This document shows positions 16,817 through 25,269 of a stretch of DNA of 47,903 bases, one piece after another (the stretch's first letter is position 1; every line of letters starts with the position of its first letter). The notes beneath the pieces are model-generated. The model ran no database searches. It saw only the letters and a program-made list of their open reading frames with translations, and was not told the DNA's origin. The position numbers were made by a program, and so were the translations under genes. The stretch spans positions 1 to 47,903 of the forward strand of contig CANCGU010000001.1 in assembly GCA_947377705.1 (NCBI GenBank), read 5' to 3'. This stretch comes from Comamonadaceae bacterium. Its GTDB lineage: Bacteria > Pseudomonadota > Gammaproteobacteria > Burkholderiales > Burkholderiaceae.

Positions 16817-18133
16817 TTAAAGTTGTTTGGGGCGTGTGTCGATCACACGACGTGCCTTGCCAGTTTCTGTGCGTTGCATGCTGTTGGCAGGCATGACCTT
16901 CACATGGGTGGAGATGCCAATGACCGTTTTGATGTGGTGCTGCAGTTCTTTTGTGATTTGTTGAACATCAGCAGGATTCGCAGTGGGTAGCAATTCGCAA
17001 TGCACCTCCACACTGTCCATGTGGCCTTCGCGGTTCAGGTGAATTTGGTAAATGGCAGCCAAGCGTTTGTCACGCAGGATTTGCTCTTCAATTTGGCTTG
17101 GAAACACATTTACCCCACGCACGATCAACATGTCGTCAGACCGACCCGTGATTTTTCCTATGCGGCGGAATGCGCGAGATGTGGGATTCAATAGCTGCGT
17201 TAAATCGCGGGTGCGATAGCGGATGACGGGGAACGCTTCTTTGGTCAGTGAGGTAAAGACCAACTCACCCAACGAACCTTCGGGCAACACTTCGCCTGTT
17301 TCTGGGTCGATGATTTCTGGGTAGAAGTGGTCTTCCCAAATCACAGGGCCATCTTTGGATTCAATACATTCAGAGGCTACGCCGGGGCCGATGACTTCAG
17401 TCAGACCGTAAATGTCAATCGCATCAATACCCAGTTTGGCTTCGATAGCACTTCGCATGCCTTCGCCCCAAGGTTCAGCACCAAAGATGCCTACCTTTAA
17501 TGAAATGTCTTTGGGTTGAATGCCTTGACGCTCGAACTCTTCGGCAATCACCAGTGAATACGAAGGCGTCACCATGATGGCGTCTGGTTTGAAGTCCATG
17601 ATGAGTTGAACTTGTTTTTCAGTTTGTCCACCCGACATAGGCACCACCGTACAACCAGCACGTTCTATACCGGCATGTGCGCCTAAGCCACCAGTGAACA
17701 TGCCATAACCATATGCGTTGTGCACCATTTCGCCAGGGCGTACACCTGCGGCGCGCAGTGAACGTGCCATCAAGTTGGCCCAATTGTTCAAGTCGTTTTG
17801 GGTGTAGCCCACCACCACTGATTTACCCGTCGTGCCACTCGATGCGTGTAAGCGAGCTACTTTTTCTCTGGGAACCGCAAACAAACCAAATGGATAGTTG
17901 TCACGCAAATCCAGTTTGGTCATGAAAGGAAACTTGGTCAAGTCGGCCAGCGATTTCAAATCATCGGGATGTACGCCTTTGGCGACACATTTTTCGCGAT
18001 AGGGCGCGACGTTGTCATAGGTGTGTCGCACAGACCATTTCAATCGTTCCAGTTGTAGCGCACTGATTTCATCGCGGCTTGCTTTTTCGATAGGGTCAAG
18101 TAGCGCAGCGTTGGGGCTTTGTTTTGTAGTCAT
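16817..18133 (-). CDS. paaK: Phenylacetate-CoA ligase PaaK
   Basis: PaaK uses ATP to activate phenylacetate to phenylacetyl-CoA, the inducer and first intermediate of the pathway. The adenylation loop HASSGTTGKSVVVGYT, the motif IDIYGLTEVIGPGVASEC, the hinge region RSDDMLIVRGVNVFPSQIEEQI and the C-terminal TETGKARRV (with the adenylating Lys) are all present. The ATG at 18133 is used (438 residues); an in-frame ATG five codons upstream at 18148 is possible but would add MKETT not seen in the family. It lies 31 bases after paaI and 9 bases before the thiolase. Confidence 0.96.
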   Translation of the reverse strand: MTTKQSPNAALLDPIEKASRDEISALQLERLKWSVRHTYDNVAPYREKCVAKGVHPDDLKSLADLTKFPFMTKLDLRDNYPFGLFAVPREKVARLHASSGTTGKSVVVGYTQNDLNNWANLMARSLRAAGVRPGEMVHNAYGYGMFTGGLGAHAGIERAGCTVVPMSGGQTEKQVQLIMDFKPDAIMVTPSYSLVIAEEFERQGIQPKDISLKVGIFGAEPWGEGMRSAIEAKLGIDAIDIYGLTEVIGPGVASECIESKDGPVIWEDHFYPEIIDPETGEVLPEGSLGELVFTSLTKEAFPVIRYRTRDLTQLLNPTSRAFRRIGKITGRSDDMLIVRGVNVFPSQIEEQILRDKRLAAIYQIHLNREGHMDSVEVHCELLPTANPADVQQITKELQHHIKTVIGISTHVKVMPANSMQRTETGKARRVIDTRPKQL

Positions 18134-18164
18134 GGTTGTCTCTTTCACTCAATTATTTTTTGAA

Positions 18165-18617
18165 TTACTTGTCGCCTTCTAGGCCGGCGATGACTTCGCC
18201 TTTGATGCGGTAGCTTTTGCCTCGGAAAAGTGCGACGGTGTTTGCCCCTAGAACTTTGACTTCAATGTCGTACACGCCTGTGCGTCCAGAGGTTGAGCGT
18301 TCAACGGCTGTGGCTTCTAAAACATCGCCTTCGCGAGCAGGTGCCAAGAAGTCAATGCTGCAAGCCGAGGCCACGGTGTTGAGGTTGTAGCTGTTGCAGG
18401 CATACGCAAATGCGCTGTCGGCCAAGGTGAAGATCAAGCCACCGTGGCAAATGTGATGGCCGTTGACCATGTCCGAACGCACGGTCATGTGCATCACGGC
18501 ATGACCGGGGGCGACAGACACCAGCGTCATACCCAGTGCATGTGTGGCATTGTCGCGGGTCCACATGGCTTGGGTGGCTGCATGCGCCAGTTCTTGCGGA
18601 TTCATTACGTCAGCCAT
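18165..18617 (-). CDS. paaI: Hydroxyphenylacetyl-CoA thioesterase PaaI
   Basis: PaaI is a hotdog-fold thioesterase that rescues CoA from dead-end phenylacetate intermediates. Catalytic-region residues appear in NGHHICHGGLIFTLADSAFA, followed by ACNSYN and SIDFLAPAREGDVLEATA. At 150 residues it has the usual length. It starts 2 bases after the paaG stop, so the two are cotranscribed. Confidence 0.94.
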   Translation of the reverse strand: MADVMNPQELAHAATQAMWTRDNATHALGMTLVSVAPGHAVMHMTVRSDMVNGHHICHGGLIFTLADSAFAYACNSYNLNTVASACSIDFLAPAREGDVLEATAVERSTSGRTGVYDIEVKVLGANTVALFRGKSYRIKGEVIAGLEGDK

Positions 18618-18619
18618 GT

Positions 18620-19417
18620 TTATTCCCCAGTAAATTTTGGTGCGCGCTTTTCTAAGAAGGCACTCACACCTTCTACGTAGTCCGCGCTCTTGCCCAGCTC
18701 GCGCATGAGCGTGCCCTCGTAGCTGAGGTGCTCTTCAAAGGTATGCGTATTGGCCAACTGCATGGCTTGGCGTGTGCGCACCAGCGCCTTGGTGGGCATG
18801 GTGGCCAGTTTGGCGGCCAGAGTGTCCACGCTAGTTGCGAACGCGGCGTCTTCCACGGCTTCCCAAATCATTCCCCATTCGGCGGCTTGTGCAGCGGGCA
18901 ATTTTTTGCCCGTCAAGGCTAAACCCATCGCACGGGCTTGACCAATGCGTTGGGGCAAATGCCATGAGCAGCCGGTATCTGGGATCAAACCAATGTTAGA
19001 GAAAGGCAGCACAAACGAGGCCGACTGTGTGGCCACCACCATGTCACAGGCGAGGGCTAAGCTGGCACCTGCACCGGCGGCAATGCCATTGACGGCTGCG
19101 ATGGTGGGCACGCGCAGTTGGCTGAGGCGCATGACCAAAGGTTTGTAGTGGCGTTCCACCACATCACCCAAATCAGGCGGTGTTTCACCTGGGGTGAATC
19201 GCACCTCGGCATCGGCCAAATCTTGCCCTGCACAAAAACCACGGCCTGCCCCTGTGATAACCAATACGCGTACCGCAGCGTTGGTTTGAATGCTGTCTAA
19301 CGCATCACGCACTTCGGCGTGCATGTCTGCATTGAAGCTGTTCATCTTGTCGGGGCGATTGAGCGTGAGGCGTGCCACGCCTTCACGAACATCGAACTGA
19401 ATAAGGCTGTAGTTCAT
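18620..19417 (-). CDS. paaG: 1,2-epoxyphenylacetyl-CoA isomerase PaaG
   Basis: PaaG is a crotonase-fold enzyme that converts the ring epoxide to oxepin-CoA. Oxyanion-hole motifs are GRGFCAGQDLADAEV and GIAAGAGASLALACDMV. The catalytic Asp is in SNIGLIPDTGCSWHLPQRIG, the arrangement specific to PaaG rather than hydratases. The ATG at 19417 is preferred to a GTG at 19432 because GGA lies upstream and the protein then begins MNYSLIQFDV. The paaN stop is about 15 bases upstream and paaI follows after 2 bases. Confidence 0.93.
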   Translation of the reverse strand: MNYSLIQFDVREGVARLTLNRPDKMNSFNADMHAEVRDALDSIQTNAAVRVLVITGAGRGFCAGQDLADAEVRFTPGETPPDLGDVVERHYKPLVMRLSQLRVPTIAAVNGIAAGAGASLALACDMVVATQSASFVLPFSNIGLIPDTGCSWHLPQRIGQARAMGLALTGKKLPAAQAAEWGMIWEAVEDAAFATSVDTLAAKLATMPTKALVRTRQAMQLANTHTFEEHLSYEGTLMRELGKSADYVEGVSAFLEKRAPKFTGE

Positions 19418-19432
19418 GGCAGTAATTTCCAC

Positions 19433-21100
19433 TTAGACGTGGTATCGGCGTTGCACCACGCGGAAGCGGTTTGCCACAAAGGCCGAGTCGGCATACGACG
19501 CATTGGCAGATGGATTGCCGCCCGTGCCATGGTAGTCAGAGAAGGCCGACGATTGGTTCACAAACACACCGCTGGTGAGGTTGATCGACAAGGCCACTTT
19601 GCCGCGCCATGTGGCGCGGGTCATCGCATCAATCACTTCTTGGTGTGTCGAGTACAAGCCCACGGTCAATGCGCCATGCGTGCGAACAATGCGCTCCGAC
19701 AGTGCAATCGCTGCGGCCGTGTCCGCCGCTTTGACGATGAAACTGATGGGGCCAAAGCGCTCTTCCATGTAGGCGCTTTCCTCGGTAGCATCGCAGGCCA
19801 ACAACACGGGTGTGCGCACATCGGCACCGGTGAATTCTGGGTTGCTTAGTTTGGTCGAGGCCAACACAACTTTGCCGAGCTTGCCGCTGTTGGCGAGGTC
19901 AATGCGGTCTGCTGTGGCGCTTGATTGAATCGCGCCCAACACTGAGCAGGCCACTTCGGGTTTGCTGAGGAATTTCTCGACCGACTTGGCCAAATCAGCG
20001 CACACCTCGTCATAGCTTTTATGGCCTTCGTCGGTTTCGATGCCATTGGCAGGCACGATGATGGCTTGTGAGGTGGTGCACATCTGACCCGAGTACAACG
20101 ACAAGGTGAACGCCAAATTACCCAGCATGGCTTTGTAGGCATGGGTCGAGTCGATGACGATGTTGTTCACACCGGCCAGCTCGGCATACACCTGCGCTTG
20201 TTTGCTGTGGTCGATCAACCATTGGCCAAACACATTGCTGCCAGTGAAGTCGACCGACTTCACCAGTGGATGTGTGGCCAACTCTTGTGTGGTGCTGCGT
20301 TTGTCAGTCACGCATAGGGTGACCAAGTTGGGGTCGATGCCGTTTTCGCTCAACACGGCGCGAATGGTGCGCACGGTAATAGCCGCTGGCAACACAGCAT
20401 TGCTGTGCGGCTTGATGATCACGGCATTGCCGGTGGAGAGCGCGGCAAACAAACCGGGGTAAGTGTTCCAAGTGGGGAAGGTGCCGCAACCCACCACCAA
20501 GCCCACGCCACGGCCCACAATTTCAAAATGCTTGGTCATCACCAGTGCAGGGTTCTTGCCTTGTGGCTTTTCCCAGGTGCTTTCTGTGGGCACAAAACTT
20601 TGCTCGCGCCATGCGTAGGCCACAGCTTCGAGGCCACGGTCTTGTGCATGTGGCGCACCAGCTTGAAAAGCCATCATCCAACCTTGGCCGGTGGTCATCA
20701 TCACGGCGTGGCCCAACTCAAAGCTTTGCTTGTTCAAGCGGTCCAAAATTTCTAAGCAAATGCCAGTTCGGCCTTGTGCACCGATAGCTTGCCAGCCAGT
20801 CATCGCAGCTTCGCCAGCTTTCAACAAAGCTTCGTGGTCACACAAGGGGTACTTCACATCCAGTGCCACACCGTAGGGTGATGTTTCTCCACCCACCCAG
20901 CCTGTTTGGCCCGGTTGGTTGAGTTCAAAGTTTTTACCCAAATGTGCGTCGTAAGCGGCTTTGCCATCTGCGACGGCTGTTTCACCGTAAATCTTGGGGC
21001 TAGGCATTTCGCTGTAGGGCGACCAGTAGCCGCGTGTCGCGATGGCATGGAGTGCGCCATCCAAAGTGGCACGGTGTTTTTCAAACAAAGGGTGAGACAT
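19433..21100 (-). CDS. paaN: PaaN aldehyde dehydrogenase (ring-opening step)
   Basis: A 555-residue aldehyde dehydrogenase-family protein of the PaaN group, expected to oxidise the ring-opened semialdehyde CoA ester to the acid with NAD(P). The nucleophile Cys is in LYSGQMCTTSQAIIVP, the catalytic Glu region in YAELAGVNNIVID, and the cofactor region includes GCGTFPTWNTYPGLFAALSTG and VDFTGSNVFGQWL. Unlike E. coli PaaZ it ends without a MaoC-type hydratase domain, so oxepin-CoA hydrolysis must come from another protein. It is the first gene of the paa transcript, behind a candidate promoter at 21150-21178. Confidence 0.92.
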   Translation of the reverse strand: MSHPLFEKHRATLDGALHAIATRGYWSPYSEMPSPKIYGETAVADGKAAYDAHLGKNFELNQPGQTGWVGGETSPYGVALDVKYPLCDHEALLKAGEAAMTGWQAIGAQGRTGICLEILDRLNKQSFELGHAVMMTTGQGWMMAFQAGAPHAQDRGLEAVAYAWREQSFVPTESTWEKPQGKNPALVMTKHFEIVGRGVGLVVGCGTFPTWNTYPGLFAALSTGNAVIIKPHSNAVLPAAITVRTIRAVLSENGIDPNLVTLCVTDKRSTTQELATHPLVKSVDFTGSNVFGQWLIDHSKQAQVYAELAGVNNIVIDSTHAYKAMLGNLAFTLSLYSGQMCTTSQAIIVPANGIETDEGHKSYDEVCADLAKSVEKFLSKPEVACSVLGAIQSSATADRIDLANSGKLGKVVLASTKLSNPEFTGADVRTPVLLACDATEESAYMEERFGPISFIVKAADTAAAIALSERIVRTHGALTVGLYSTHQEVIDAMTRATWRGKVALSINLTSGVFVNQSSAFSDYHGTGGNPSANASYADSAFVANRFRVVQRRYHV

Positions 21101-21149
21101 GAAAGGTGCTCCGAAAAATCGAGATGGCTTTTAAACCGTTACAAAAATT

Positions 21150-21178
21150 TATCTATATCAAACAAAAATGTATCGCAA
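21150..21178 (-). promoter_or_regulatory. Candidate paa operon promoter upstream of paaN
   Basis: On the minus strand TTGCGA (21178-21173) and TAGATA (21155-21150) are separated by 17 bases and can serve as -35 and -10 boxes about 50 bases before the paaN ATG. TATAGA with 15-base spacing is an alternative -10. The -35 box overlaps GCGATACATTTTT, an element also found upstream of livH, so a shared regulator could act here. The strong terminator at 21187-21216 isolates this promoter from the liv operon. It was called by eye. Confidence 0.4.
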
Positions 21179-21186
21179 TGAAGGGT

Positions 21187-21216
21187 AAAAAAAGATCAGG
21201 GTTTTCCCAATGATCT
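21187..21216 (-). terminator. Intrinsic terminator of the liv operon
   Basis: Ten bases after the livF stop, the minus strand reads AGATCA-TT-GGG-AAAA-CCC-TGATCT followed by a run of seven T. The hairpin has 6 + 3 paired bases with a two-base bulge and a four-base loop. This is a textbook rho-independent terminator that separates livHMGF from the paa transcript. Confidence 0.85.
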
Positions 21217-21225
21217 GTTTTTTAT

Positions 21226-22536
21226 TTACATGCCTAGATAGGCCGCGCGTACTTTTTCGTTCTTGATGAGTTCTTGGCCATTGCCCGTGAGGGTGATTTC
21301 GCCCGTTTCCAACACATAGCCTCGGTCAGCCAAGGCCAGCGCGGCAAATGCGTTTTGTTCGGCCAAGATGATGGTCATGCCTTCACGTTTGAGGGCTTTG
21401 ACCACATTGAACACTTCTTCTACCAGCAGGGGGGCTAAACCCATCGAGGGCTCATCCAGCAGCAAGAGTTTGGGACGTCCCATCAGTGCGCGACCAATCG
21501 CGAGCATTTGCTGCTGACCACCCGACAGCGTGCCTGCGGGCAGTTGGCGTTTTTCTTTCAAAATCGGGAACATGGAGTACACACGTTCCAGGTCTTGCGA
21601 TAGGTATTGCTTGGGTCGCGTGTAGGCGCCCAAGCGCAGGTTGTCTTCAATCGAGAGTGGGCCAAACACTTGGCGCCCTTCAGGGCTGTGGCAAATGCCT
21701 CGGCGCATGCGTTGATCAGAGCGCACACCCGACACATCTTCGCCATCAAACCACACCTCGCCTGCGCCCATGGGCTGCACGCCAGACAAGGCGCGCAAGA
21801 AGGTGGTCTTGCCCGCACCGTTGGCACCCACCAAGGCCACGGTTTCACCGCGACGCACTTCGAGGTTCAAACCTTTCAAGGCTTTGATGCGGCCGTAGCT
21901 GCTTTCAAGGCCTGTCACCTTCAACAAAATGTCGCCTGACACAGGCTTGGCATGACGATCTAGCATGCCGCTGCTGTGGCCACCTAAACCAATGGAGTCG
22001 GGTGCCAAGCTCACCACGCGGTGGTATAGCTCGCGAAAGTCCGCACGCGCTTGTTCGCCAAACACCGGGTCTTGGTTGTCTGAAAACTTGGTGTCAATTT
22101 CAAGCCAATCTTCAGCCGTCAAAATTTGAAGCGCCAGTGGCATGGCTTCTGTTTCTTCTTGGGTGATGTGCGTTTTCAAGCGTCGCGTGTAGTCGCGCAG
22201 CGATTGGGTGAGTTCGACATACTCACCATGCTTGGCTTTGGCGAACTTGTCTTTGAGCTGATTGAGGTGCTCTTTGGCCTGGCGGTGATCATCTTCCAAC
22301 GCATCCATCATCGGCTGCACCGTGTCTGAGCGCAGGCGCATCAAGCGAAAGAGGTGATCGTCTTCTTTCAGATGGTGGGCATGGTCTGCAAAGTTTTCGA
22401 TGTAGTTGAAAACAGACTCAAAGAATGCAGGATCGACTTTTTCGCCTTGGTCGATCTCGTCTGCGACATGTTCGAGCGTGACGGCAATGCGCCAAAAGTT
22501 TTTATGCTCGTCGGAAATGATGCGTAGTGCTTCCAT
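21226..22536 (-). CDS. livF: LivF ATPase with N-terminal hemerythrin domain
   Basis: A 436-residue fusion. Residues 1 to about 180 form a hemerythrin-like HHE domain with a complete set of likely iron ligands: H11 in SDEHKNF, H54/H55 and E58 in HAHHLKEDDHLF, H84 in DDHRQAKEH, H123 and E127 in HITQEETEAMPLA. After a linker of about 20 residues comes a full LivF-type ABC ATPase with Walker A GANGAGKTT (237-245), signature LSGGQQQM and Walker B LLLLDEPSMGLAP. Ordinary LivF is about 235 residues. The start at 22536 has GAGGA upstream and leaves 10 bases after the livG stop; the longer frame to 22575 would overlap livG. The O2- or iron-binding domain may tie uptake to oxygen supply, which the PaaA epoxidase needs. 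Confidence 0.92.
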   Translation of the reverse strand: MEALRIISDEHKNFWRIAVTLEHVADEIDQGEKVDPAFFESVFNYIENFADHAHHLKEDDHLFRLMRLRSDTVQPMMDALEDDHRQAKEHLNQLKDKFAKAKHGEYVELTQSLRDYTRRLKTHITQEETEAMPLALQILTAEDWLEIDTKFSDNQDPVFGEQARADFRELYHRVVSLAPDSIGLGGHSSGMLDRHAKPVSGDILLKVTGLESSYGRIKALKGLNLEVRRGETVALVGANGAGKTTFLRALSGVQPMGAGEVWFDGEDVSGVRSDQRMRRGICHSPEGRQVFGPLSIEDNLRLGAYTRPKQYLSQDLERVYSMFPILKEKRQLPAGTLSGGQQQMLAIGRALMGRPKLLLLDEPSMGLAPLLVEEVFNVVKALKREGMTIILAEQNAFAALALADRGYVLETGEITLTGNGQELIKNEKVRAAYLGM

Positions 22537-22546
22537 GTTTTGGTCC

Positions 22547-23308
22547 TCAGGCGTGTGCGCCCAGATACGCCGCAATCACATCGGGGTTCTTGCGCACTTC
22601 GGCGCAGGTGCCTTCGGTGAGTTTCTTGCCGTAGTCCAGCACCAAGATGCGGTCTGACAGGTTCATCACCATCTTCATGTCGTGTTCCACCAACACCACG
22701 GTGATGCCCGAGTCGGCCAGCTTGCGCACAAGCCGATCAATCTCAATGGTTTCTTTGGGGTTTAAACCTGCGGCGGGTTCGTCTAAGAAAATCACACGGG
22801 GCTTCATAGCCAAGGCGCGTGCAATTTCAAGACGCTTGAGCACGCCATACGACATCGCATCTGAGCGTGCGTGGATGTATTGCTCAAGTCCCACAAACTT
22901 CATCAGCTCAGCAGCCTCTTCGCGCAGTTCGTTGTCACGGCGGCGTAGAGACGGCCAGCGCATGGCGGCTTTGAACACATTGCGGTCGAGCCGCAAGTGC
23001 GCGCCCACCATCACGTTTTCGAGGGCGCTCATGTTCATGCAAATTTGCAAGTTTTGAAACGTGCGAGCCACGCCGCGCTCGGCCAACTCATTGGGCGACT
23101 TGCCTTGGATCATTTCACCGTCTAAGCGAATCTCTCCCGAGGTAGGTTTGTACACGCCGGTGATCAGATTAAACAGCGTGGTCTTGCCTGCGCCATTGGG
23201 GCCGATCACCGAATACACAATGCCTGCATCAATGTTGAACGACACATTCTGAACGGCCTTGACGCCGCCAAAATGGATAGAGAGATCTTTCACTTCAAGC
23301 AACGACAT
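22547..23308 (-). CDS. livG: LivG-type ABC transporter ATPase
   Basis: A 253-residue ATPase of the high-affinity branched-chain amino-acid family. Walker A is GPNGAGKTTLFNLITGVYKP. The family-typical ERGVARTFQNLQICMNMS follows, the signature appears in the degenerate form SYGVLKRLEIARALAM, and Walker B is VIFLDEPAAGLNPKE. The canonical LSGG signature is replaced by MSYGV, as is common in LivG. It begins 2 bases after the livM stop and pairs with the hemerythrin-LivF protein. By operon context the substrate is probably phenylacetate or another aromatic acid. Confidence 0.93.
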   Translation of the reverse strand: MSLLEVKDLSIHFGGVKAVQNVSFNIDAGIVYSVIGPNGAGKTTLFNLITGVYKPTSGEIRLDGEMIQGKSPNELAERGVARTFQNLQICMNMSALENVMVGAHLRLDRNVFKAAMRWPSLRRRDNELREEAAELMKFVGLEQYIHARSDAMSYGVLKRLEIARALAMKPRVIFLDEPAAGLNPKETIEIDRLVRKLADSGITVVLVEHDMKMVMNLSDRILVLDYGKKLTEGTCAEVRKNPDVIAAYLGAHA

Positions 23309-23310
23309 GC

Positions 23311-24243
23311 TTAATCTCCCTTGCCAAACTTAGCAGCCAAGGTGGGGACTAAACCCTTTGGCAAAAATATCATGCACAGCATGAGAACCGAGCCAAACAC
23401 CACGGTCTCCCAGCCTTCAAAAGTAGCCAGCGCTTGAGGCAGGGCGGTCAGCAACACAGCGCCAACAATAGAGCCAAATACCGAGGCCATGCCGCCCACC
23501 ACCACCATTGTTACCAACTCGATCGAGTGAAAGAAGTCAGCAAAGTTGGGTGTGACAAACCCAATGTAATGCGCGGTGATGCTGCCCATCAGGCTGGCAA
23601 ACACTGCCGACAAAACAAAGATCGAGACCTTGTAGCGCACGATGTTTACACCCACCACTTGCGATGCCACTTCAGAGCCATGCAAGGCACGCAAGGCACG
23701 ACCAAAAGGTGAATCAATGATGTTGAGCGAAGCCCACACACTGATGGCTAATAGTGCGGCTACCACCCAATACCACTGCTTATCGCTGCTGAGCTCAATG
23801 CCAAACAACGCAAACGCTGGCACGGCCATGCCGTCAGGTCCGCCCGTCCATTGCGCTTCGTTACGCAGCGCAATGTTGATGATGATGCCAAGCCCCAGCG
23901 TGGCCATGGCCAGGTAGTTGCCTTTGAGCTTAAAGATGGGTTTGGCCACCACGCCCGCAATCACTGCGGTCGCTGCTGCACCTGCGGCCATGGCCAGCAG
24001 TGGGTGAAAACCAAAGTGCGTGGGCAGCACGGCCGATGCATAAGCGCCAATGCCCAAGAAGCCAGCGTGGCCCAAACTGATTTGGCCTGCGAACCCAATG
24101 AGGAGGTTGAGGCCAATCACGATGATGGCGTTGATGGCCATGCGGATGACCAAGTCCATGTAGTAACTGTTGGGCAGAATGAATGGCAGCACCAACAAAA
24201 CAGCAACTACAAGGCCTAAGCCCAGATAAGCATTCTTGTGCAT
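23311..24243 (-). CDS. livM: LivM-type ABC permease
   Basis: A 310-residue inner-membrane permease with about eight to ten hydrophobic segments. The conserved LivM stretches IGFAGQISLGHAGFLGIGAYASA and RNEAQWTGGPDGMAVP are present (the first quoted in part), along with FGRALRALHGSEVASQVVG and GGMASVFGSIVGAVLL near the end. It lies 2 bases after livH and 2 bases before livG, forming one transcript. Confidence 0.94.
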   Translation of the reverse strand: MHKNAYLGLGLVVAVLLVLPFILPNSYYMDLVIRMAINAIIVIGLNLLIGFAGQISLGHAGFLGIGAYASAVLPTHFGFHPLLAMAAGAAATAVIAGVVAKPIFKLKGNYLAMATLGLGIIINIALRNEAQWTGGPDGMAVPAFALFGIELSSDKQWYWVVAALLAISVWASLNIIDSPFGRALRALHGSEVASQVVGVNIVRYKVSIFVLSAVFASLMGSITAHYIGFVTPNFADFFHSIELVTMVVVGGMASVFGSIVGAVLLTALPQALATFEGWETVVFGSVLMLCMIFLPKGLVPTLAAKFGKGD

Positions 24244-24245
24244 CG

Positions 24246-25121
24246 TTACACCCGATCCGTCGATTTGCCACCGAATAAACCTCGAGGCATGAAGAAAAGA
24301 ATAAACAGAATCAGCGCAAACGGCATCGCGTCCTTGTAGGCTGATGAGATGTAGCCCGCGCCCATGGCTTCCAAGATGCCTACCAGCAAACCGCCCAGCA
24401 CAGCCCCCAAACCATTGCCCAAACCGCCCACCACAGCCGCCACAAAACCTTTGAGGCCAAGCATGATGCCCACGTCATACGACGTCATCGTGATGGGTGT
24501 GACCAAGATGCCACCGATGGCACCTAAACCTGCTGACATGGCAAAACTCAAGAACAGCACAAAGTTGGTGTTGATGCCCACCAACTCGGCGGCAGTGCGG
24601 TTGAACGAGGTGGCCAGCATGGCTTTACCCGTGAGCGTTTTGCTGAAGAAGTACCAAAGCGAGACCACCAACAGCGACGTGACGGCCAACACCCAGAGGC
24701 TTTGTGGCAACAAGGTCGCTCCCAAGATATGAATGGGCTCATCGCCCGAAAATGCGGGCAAGCTGAAGGTGCCCTTGCCCAACCAGACTTGAATCAAACC
24801 GCGAATCACCAGCGACGCGCCAATGGTGATGATGATCAAAGACACCGTGTCAGCGCCCTTGACGGGTTCAATGGCTACCTTCTCCATGACGATGCCCACC
24901 AGCGCAGGAATGATGATGGCCAATAGCAAGACGATGGGCAAAGGCAAACCCATTTGTGCAAAGAACACCGCCAACATGCCACCCAACATGATGAATTCGC
25001 CTTGCGCGAAATTGATCACGTTGCTCGCGTTGTAGATGAGTGTGAAGCCCAGTGCTGCCAAGGCATAGGTAGCACCAACCGTGATGCCAGAAAACAAAAA
25101 CTGCAAAAACTGTGAAAGCAT
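24246..25121 (-). CDS. livH: LivH-type ABC permease
   Basis: A 291-residue inner-membrane permease, the first gene of the livHMGF transcript. The signature blocks GATYALAALGFTLIYNASNV, INFAQGEFIMLGGM and KGFVAAVVGGLGNGLGAVLGG are present. The start codon is ATG at 25121, with GAGGG six bases upstream; an adjacent GTG at 25124 is too close to that site. A 145-base gap upstream, before the end of recB, holds repeat elements likely to be regulatory. Confidence 0.93.
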   Translation of the reverse strand: MLSQFLQFLFSGITVGATYALAALGFTLIYNASNVINFAQGEFIMLGGMLAVFFAQMGLPLPIVLLLAIIIPALVGIVMEKVAIEPVKGADTVSLIIITIGASLVIRGLIQVWLGKGTFSLPAFSGDEPIHILGATLLPQSLWVLAVTSLLVVSLWYFFSKTLTGKAMLATSFNRTAAELVGINTNFVLFLSFAMSAGLGAIGGILVTPITMTSYDVGIMLGLKGFVAAVVGGLGNGLGAVLGGLLVGILEAMGAGYISSAYKDAMPFALILFILFFMPRGLFGGKSTDRV

Positions 25122-25182
25122 CACATACCCTCTATTTGCGGTGGATCAAATTAATTTGCTTTTCAATATGTTACTTATTATT

Positions 25183-25227
25183 GTGTGAAAACAAAAAAAA
25201 AGTATCGCTTTCGCGTGTGAAAACGCG
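25183..25227. promoter_or_regulatory. Repeat cluster upstream of livH
   Basis: The 145-base recB-livH gap contains GTGTGAAAAC twice (25183-25192 and 25215-25224), 32 bases apart, about three helical turns. The second copy lies in a small palindrome, CGCGT-GTGAAA-ACGCG. Between them is a nine-base A tract and GTATCGC (25202-25208), which on the minus strand reads GCGATACTTTTT, matching the element at 21170-21176 before paaN. On the minus strand the palindrome followed by T9 could also act as a weak terminator for recB. The region otherwise shows no gene. Confidence 0.45.
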
Positions 25228-25269
25228 CTTTCTAGGGTAAGCCCTAATAAGTTAAACAGGCTCAATGGC

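Noticed and set aside
25125..25269. Remnant of recD after recB
   Set aside because: I looked for RecD N-terminal sequence after the recB stop as a trace of the proposed split and found none; the gap holds only repeats and promoter-like DNA.
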